This document shows positions 13,743 to 17,542 of a DNA stretch of 17,542 nt, one piece after another (the stretch's first letter is position 1; each line of letters opens with the position of its first letter). The notes below the pieces were generated by a model. The model saw nothing but the letters and a program-made list of their open reading frames with translations, searched no databases and had not been told where the DNA came from. A program made the translations under genes and the position numbers. Source of the DNA: Burkholderiales bacterium (GTDB lineage: Bacteria > Actinomycetota > Thermoleophilia > Gaiellales > Gaiellaceae). Where the stretch lies: positions 1-17,542 of the forward strand of contig JAICUZ010000023.1 in assembly GCA_025935595.1 (NCBI GenBank). The letters are read 5' to 3'.

Positions 13743-14411
13743 GTGGTGCACGTGGCGCTCCTCGGCCGGCCGGTGGCGCAGTCGCTGTCATCGCGCATGC
13801 AGAACGCCGCGTTCGCCGCGCGTGGCCTCGACTGGCGCTACGACGCGTTCGACGTCGGCGACGTGGTCGCAGCCGTTGCGGCGCTGCGCACGCTCGGTTT
13901 CGCCGGCGCGAACGTGACGATCCCGTACAAGGAGCAGGTGGTGGCGGCGTGCGACGAAGCCGACGGTGACGCGGTGAACACGCTCGTGTTCCGCGACGGC
14001 CGCGTCCTCGGCTCCAACACCGACAAGGAGATCCTCGCCGGAATCGACGCAACGCGCGCGTGCCTGATCGGCGGCGGCGGGGCGGCGAAGGCGCTCGCGC
14101 CCGGTCTCCCGGCCGACACGCGCATGTTCACCCGCAGCGGCGACTGGCCGCCCGACGCGACCGGTTGCGACCTGATCGTGAACGCGACACCGGTGCGCGA
14201 CGAGGCGCTCGTCGAGCCCATCGCCGGGCAGACGGTCGTCGACCTCGCCTACGGGCCCGAGGAGACCGCGCTCGTGCGCGCCGCTAGGGCTGCAGGCAGC
14301 ACGGTCGTGGACGGGCGGGAGGCGCTCGTTCGGCAGGGGGCCGCCAGTTTCAGGCTCTGGACCGGTCTCGAGCCGCCGGTCGAGACGATGCGGGCCGCGG
14401 TCAGGACCTAG
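13743..14411 (+). CDS. aroE: Shikimate dehydrogenase, compact form
   Basis: Reduces 3-dehydroshikimate to shikimate with NADPH in aromatic amino-acid synthesis. The substrate domain is clear: LLGRPVAQSLSSRMQNAAF (the SLS motif), ANVTIPYKEQVV with catalytic Lys63, and VNTLV followed by SNTDKE with Asp94. The nucleotide fold reads CLIGGGGAAKAL, then NATPVRDE, VVDLAYGPEET and the closing GREALVRQGAASFRLWTG. At 222 residues it is shorter than the usual 260-285; most of the loss is in the nucleotide-binding domain and just before VNTLV, so cofactor preference might differ. It begins immediately after the mltG stop, where two adjacent GTG codons (13743, 13746) are possible starts. Its last eleven bases overlap the convergent gene at 14401. 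Confidence 0.9.
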   Translation: MVHVALLGRPVAQSLSSRMQNAAFAARGLDWRYDAFDVGDVVAAVAALRTLGFAGANVTIPYKEQVVAACDEADGDAVNTLVFRDGRVLGSNTDKEILAGIDATRACLIGGGGAAKALAPGLPADTRMFTRSGDWPPDATGCDLIVNATPVRDEALVEPIAGQTVVDLAYGPEETALVRAARAAGSTVVDGREALVRQGAASFRLWTGLEPPVETMRAAVRT

Positions 14412-15432
14412 CCCACAGCGCGGCGCCTGCGAGGAGCGCGGCCGCGAGCGTCGCGACGACGAGCGCAGTCTCGACCCAGGTCCGCCGGTTCCGGCCGACC
14501 GCTGCAATCGGAGCGGCGTGCGGCGGGCTCGACGTCCGGTAGGCGTACACCGTCCGGCTCGAGCCCGCCGGATCGGGGTTTCCGAGGAACTCGTCGTACT
14601 GATTCGCGCGTGCAAGAGTGAGCGTCGCCCGGATCGCCTCGCGCAGCAGCACGCGGCCGCTCCCTGCCGTGACCTCGTCGACGTGCTCGACCGGCTCCGC
14701 GCGAAGCTCGATTCGACCGCTGCCGTGGATCCGCGTCCGCTTGCTCAGTAACAGATCGATGCGTTGACGACCGATCGTCCCGGTGATGTGGAGCGGTGCT
14801 GCAACCGTGATCCGTTCGTTGGTGGGTGCCGAGGCGAGCGGCACGCTCGTCTGCAACGGCGTCCGGCCGTGCGCCACTTCGCCGCGGAGCCGCGCGAGAT
14901 ACGCGACGAGCGGTGCGCGCGGCGCATCGGCGCTGAACGTCTCGACCGTGATCCCGGTGCTGTTCTCGAGCGTGACCGTGCCACGGCGCACGCGGATCCG
15001 GAGCGGTAGAGCCGGCACGGCCTTCGCCGGCTCGAGTGTCGCGCGGCTGATGAGCACGCGCTCGCCCGGGTCGAAGCCTGCCCAGACGATCGACCCGGTT
15101 CGCATCCCCGGGACCGACGCTGAATCAGCGGGTGCCCGCACCGCGAGCACGGGTGCGCCGATGGTGAAGAAGTAGTCGCCGACACCGCGCACGTCCAGAC
15201 GCTGCGTGGTCGTCACGGCGAACGGCGTGCCGGCTTCGTCGATCGCGACCGCCACATTCGTCGCGGCGGAGACCTGGTGCGCAACGTTCTCCGCGGATGT
15301 CCTCGCTCCGCCGGCGAGCGGCGGCTGCGCCGACAACGGCGCGATCGGCGACGGCAAGGCGACGCGCTGTGCGGCGTGCGCCGCGCCCGCGCACGCAAGC
15401 GCCGCAACGATCACCGCGACCCGACGCATCAC
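14401..15432 (-). CDS. Secreted, C-terminally membrane-anchored protein of unknown function
   Basis: I do not recognise the family. The 343 residues begin with a clear signal peptide (MRRVAVIVAALACAGAAHA, probable cleavage after AHA) and end in a single hydrophobic segment (about 318-340, ETALVVATLAAALLAGAALW) followed by two or three residues, so most of the protein should sit outside the membrane, anchored at its C-terminus. The extracytoplasmic part is rich in beta-type sequence with no enzyme motif that I can identify. It is the last visible gene of the Liv-type transporter operon: its GTG start overlaps the substrate-binding-protein stop as GTGA (an ATG follows directly at 15429). An accessory or surface protein of the transporter is plausible but unproven. 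Confidence 0.75.
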   Translation of the reverse strand: MMRRVAVIVAALACAGAAHAAQRVALPSPIAPLSAQPPLAGGARTSAENVAHQVSAATNVAVAIDEAGTPFAVTTTQRLDVRGVGDYFFTIGAPVLAVRAPADSASVPGMRTGSIVWAGFDPGERVLISRATLEPAKAVPALPLRIRVRRGTVTLENSTGITVETFSADAPRAPLVAYLARLRGEVAHGRTPLQTSVPLASAPTNERITVAAPLHITGTIGRQRIDLLLSKRTRIHGSGRIELRAEPVEHVDEVTAGSGRVLLREAIRATLTLARANQYDEFLGNPDPAGSSRTVYAYRTSSPPHAAPIAAVGRNRRTWVETALVVATLAAALLAGAALWARS

Positions 15433-16649
15433 TGCGTCGTCTGAGGGATCGGCGGAAGCGTGGCGGACAGGGGGTCGTCCTTCACCGGTGCGTACGTCAT
15501 GTCGTGGAAGCGGGCGAAATACACGTCGTCGTCGACGACGCCGTCGTGGCTCGAGCGGTTGAATGCCCGTTCGTCGCCGTTCGCACCCTCGACGGTCACC
15601 TCTTCGAGCGCCTTCGTGACCTTCGCCGGATCGGTCGACCCGGCCTTCGTCAGCGCCGCGGCGAGGAGGTTCACGAAGTCGTAGGCGTACATCGGCGTCT
15701 CGGGCGGCTCCGTGACGGATGCGCCTGCCGATGTCCGCACGCCGACGCGGTCGACACCGTACGCCGCCGCGTAGCGCTGGGCAAAACCGGTGAACGGCTG
15801 CGCGCCGACCTCGGCCGTGAGCCGGCCGGCGGCGAAGGTGAGCCCGTCGACCCAGGACGGATGGTCAGCGAGCTGCTGGCGCACGAAGGGGTCGGCGCCG
15901 GTCGGCGGCGTGTAGAACGGGACGTTCCAGCCCGCTAATCGCGCCGCTGTGATCGCGGCCGCGATCGTCGCCGGTCGGCCCCACACGAGGAGCGCAGTCG
16001 CGTGCGCGCGGCGCGCGCGCAGAATCTGCGGGGACAGGTCGAGCGCGTCCGCGGGAACCGTCTCGTCGATCGCAACCGACTCGCGGTCACCGGCGAACGC
16101 CCGCGCGAGCTGCTTCGCGCCGGCACTGCCGTAGTCGGAGTCGTCGTGCAGGAGCGCGACCTGCACATTCTTCGGGATCAGGTACTCGGCGAGGCGGAAG
16201 GCGATGCCGTGATCGGTCGGGGCGATCCGGAACACGTTGGGTCGAGTCTCCGCATCGACGAGCGACTGGCCCCCGGCGAAGACGATGCAGGTGGGAACGC
16301 CTTTGCGAGCCGCGATGCGCCACGACGCATCGACGCCGGTCCCCTCGTCGACGATCGCGACCGCCCCGTCGGAGACGGCGCGTCGGACGTTCGCAACTGC
16401 GCGGGCGGGGGAGAGGGCGTTGTCCATCGTGCGCACCGTCAGCGAGTAGTGCTCGTCACCGACGCGGATGCCCATCGTGTTCACCTGGGCCGCGCCGAGC
16501 CTCGCCCCGTTCTCGATTGCGCGGCCCAGGTACGGCGTGCTCGAGAATGGCGCGTTGACGACCACCAGAAGGTGCTTCGTCGTCTCGCGGTTGCCACCGC
16601 ACGCGGCGAGCAGCGGTACGACGAGCGCAAGCAGGGCCAGGCGGCGCAC
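15429..16649 (-). CDS. ABC transporter substrate-binding lipoprotein, branched-chain amino-acid (LivK-like) family
   Basis: A 406-residue Peripla_BP_6-type receptor that captures a small ligand outside the membrane and delivers it to the permease. It has a lipoprotein signal with lipobox LAAC (residues 14-17; Cys17 would be lipidated). Typical segments are NGARLGAAQVN, ARAVANVRRAVSDGAVAIVD, NVFRIAPTDHGIAFRLAEYL, VALLHDDSDYGSAGAKQLAR, TALLVWGRPATIAAAITAAR, and near the C-terminus TPMYAYDFVNLLAAAL. The family also binds amides, urea, nucleosides or aromatic compounds, so a branched-chain amino-acid ligand is only the default guess. The GTG at 16649 lies two bases after the ATPase stop and is the first start that gives a clean signal peptide; the frame runs on upstream only as antisense of the ATPase gene. 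Confidence 0.88.
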   Translation of the reverse strand: MRRLALLALVVPLLAACGGNRETTKHLLVVVNAPFSSTPYLGRAIENGARLGAAQVNTMGIRVGDEHYSLTVRTMDNALSPARAVANVRRAVSDGAVAIVDEGTGVDASWRIAARKGVPTCIVFAGGQSLVDAETRPNVFRIAPTDHGIAFRLAEYLIPKNVQVALLHDDSDYGSAGAKQLARAFAGDRESVAIDETVPADALDLSPQILRARRAHATALLVWGRPATIAAAITAARLAGWNVPFYTPPTGADPFVRQQLADHPSWVDGLTFAAGRLTAEVGAQPFTGFAQRYAAAYGVDRVGVRTSAGASVTEPPETPMYAYDFVNLLAAALTKAGSTDPAKVTKALEEVTVEGANGDERAFNRSSHDGVVDDDVYFARFHDMTYAPVKDDPLSATLPPIPQTTQ

Positions 16650-16651
16650 GG

Positions 16652-17542
16652 TCAGGAAGTCTCCACGATGCGGCCGTTCTCCAACTCGATGACGCGGTCG
16701 GCGATGCGTCGGACGACGCCGAGGTTGTGCTCGACGACGAGGATCGCGCGCCGGTCGTCGCGCAGTCCCGCCAGCGTGTCGACGATACGTTTGGCGTCCA
16801 CCGGCGAGGCTCCCGCCGAAGGCTCGTCGACGAGCAGCGTCGTCGCTCCCGATGCGGCTGCGGTCAGCACCATCAGCAACCGTTGCTCGCCGACCGGCAG
16901 CTCCGACGCGCGCACATCGGGCGGAATGCCTGCGCGCTCGAGCGCCGCCCGGGCAACCATGGCGAGCCGCGCCTCTTCCGCGCGCGCCTTCGGCGTCGCG
17001 AGCAGCGAGCGGACGAGGCCGCCGTGATGGCGCCGCGGCGTCGCGAGCAGATGCTCGAGCGCCGTGAGGGTAGGGAAGATCGCGGTCGCTTGGAGCGTGC
17101 GCGCGACGCCTCCGTGCTCGATGGTTCCCGCGTCCGGCGGCACCGCACCGGCGAGCAGCCGCAGTACCGTCGTCTTCCCGGAGCCGTTGGACCCGACGAG
17201 GGCGGTCACCGTCCCGGGCTCGAGGGTCAGCGACACGCCGTCGGCCGCCCTGACCGGGCCGTAGCTCTTCGTGAGGTCTCGCGCCGCGAGGCCGCGCGAC
17301 ACACGCGTCTTCGCCTGTACGCCGGCGGCTCGGAACCGCCGCCGCACCGGCCGGACGATCCCGTCCCATCCGAGCGAGACGACGCCGAGGAGCATGACCG
17401 CGGCGAGCAGCGCGTGCGACCGCGCGTGCGCGACGTTCTCGACCGAGCCGATCGCTTCGGCGGCGACGGAGAGGATCCCGAGGACGATCACGCCCGCCGT
17501 GGCGCCGAGCGGGGCGACCGCGCCGCCCACGAGCACGACGAC
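16652..17542 (-). CDS. Fused permease (LivM-like) and ATPase (LivG-like) of a branched-chain amino-acid-type ABC transporter, 5' end outside window
   Basis: The 296 visible residues join the end of a membrane permease to a complete ABC ATPase. The first 65 or so contain a hydrophobic segment (GATAGVIVLGILSVAAEAIG), a second one (ALLAAVMLLGVVSLGWDGIV) and the basic end RPVRRRFR, like the C-terminus of LivM. After a 14-residue linker the ATPase follows: Walker A GSNGSGKTT (about 117-125), Q-loop ARTLQATAIFP, signature ELPVGEQRLL, Walker B TTLLVDEPSAG and the H-loop VVEHN. The signature departs from the LSxGQ consensus, and the stretch between Walker A and Q-loop is shorter than in LivG. The frame is open to the window edge. 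Two bases separate its stop from the substrate-binding-protein start. Confidence 0.85.
   Translation of the reverse strand, partial: VVVLVGGAVAPLGATAGVIVLGILSVAAEAIGSVENVAHARSHALLAAVMLLGVVSLGWDGIVRPVRRRFRAAGVQAKTRVSRGLAARDLTKSYGPVRAADGVSLTLEPGTVTALVGSNGSGKTTVLRLLAGAVPPDAGTIEHGGVARTLQATAIFPTLTALEHLLATPRRHHGGLVRSLLATPKARAEEARLAMVARAALERAGIPPDVRASELPVGEQRLLMVLTAAASGATTLLVDEPSAGASPVDAKRIVDTLAGLRDDRRAILVVEHNLGVVRRIADRVIELENGRIVETS

Noticed and set aside
1..17542. Search for CRISPR arrays, tRNA genes, insertion sequences, phage or toxin-antitoxin genes
   Set aside because: None seen; gene content and composition are uniform housekeeping apart from the transporter end.

Overview
The window looks like ordinary chromosomal DNA from a high-GC bacterium, most likely an actinobacterium. 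I lean towards class Thermoleophilia (Gaiellales or Solirubrobacterales). The grounds are the GC-rich, tightly packed genes with many GTG starts, the hisS-aspS and alaS-ruvX-mltG-aroE gene orders, a SigB/SigF-type sigma factor, and AspRS and MnmA proteins that look actinobacterial but not streptomycete or mycobacterial. The class is an inference; there is no rRNA here to settle it.

Layout. Positions 1-1506: the end of urocanate hydratase and a complete imidazolonepropionase, two consecutive steps of histidine breakdown. 1518-1922: a small two-helix membrane protein. 1919-2254 (minus): a small cupin. From a 36-base divergent promoter region a plus-strand run begins: a metallo-beta-lactamase-fold hydrolase (2291-2929), hisS, aspS, a small membrane protein and an RlpA-like barrel protein (to 6914), mostly with overlapping or near-overlapping stops and starts. 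6915-7110 is the only sizeable non-coding gap, and its fold resembles a 6S RNA. Then come mnmA (7111-8367), a stress cassette of DUF948 protein, RsbW-like anti-sigma protein and SigB/F-type sigma factor (8378-9957), and alaS-ruvX-mltG-aroE (9968-14411). Facing these on the minus strand is a branched-chain amino-acid (Liv-type) ABC transporter operon: a permease-ATPase fusion cut by the window edge, a lipoprotein substrate-binding protein, and an unknown secreted protein with a C-terminal membrane anchor.

How it works together. Much of the middle is translation machinery: three aminoacyl-tRNA synthetases and a tRNA thiolase. Cell-wall genes (mltG, rlpA-like), a shikimate-pathway gene and a general-stress regulator are interleaved. 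The order hisS-aspS-[6S]-mnmA-alaS-ruvX-mltG matches, from memory, the order of the same genes in Bacillus subtilis, where a 6S RNA gene also lies just after aspS. That supports the 6S reading of the gap.

I see no CRISPR array, prophage, insertion sequence, toxin-antitoxin pair or defence island. The points most worth following up are the candidate 6S RNA, a recurring leaderless-promoter pattern in which the upstream stop codon forms half of the -10 box, an MnmA carrying what looks like a cysteine-free relic of an IscU-type scaffold domain, and an RsbW-like protein that has lost its kinase N-box.
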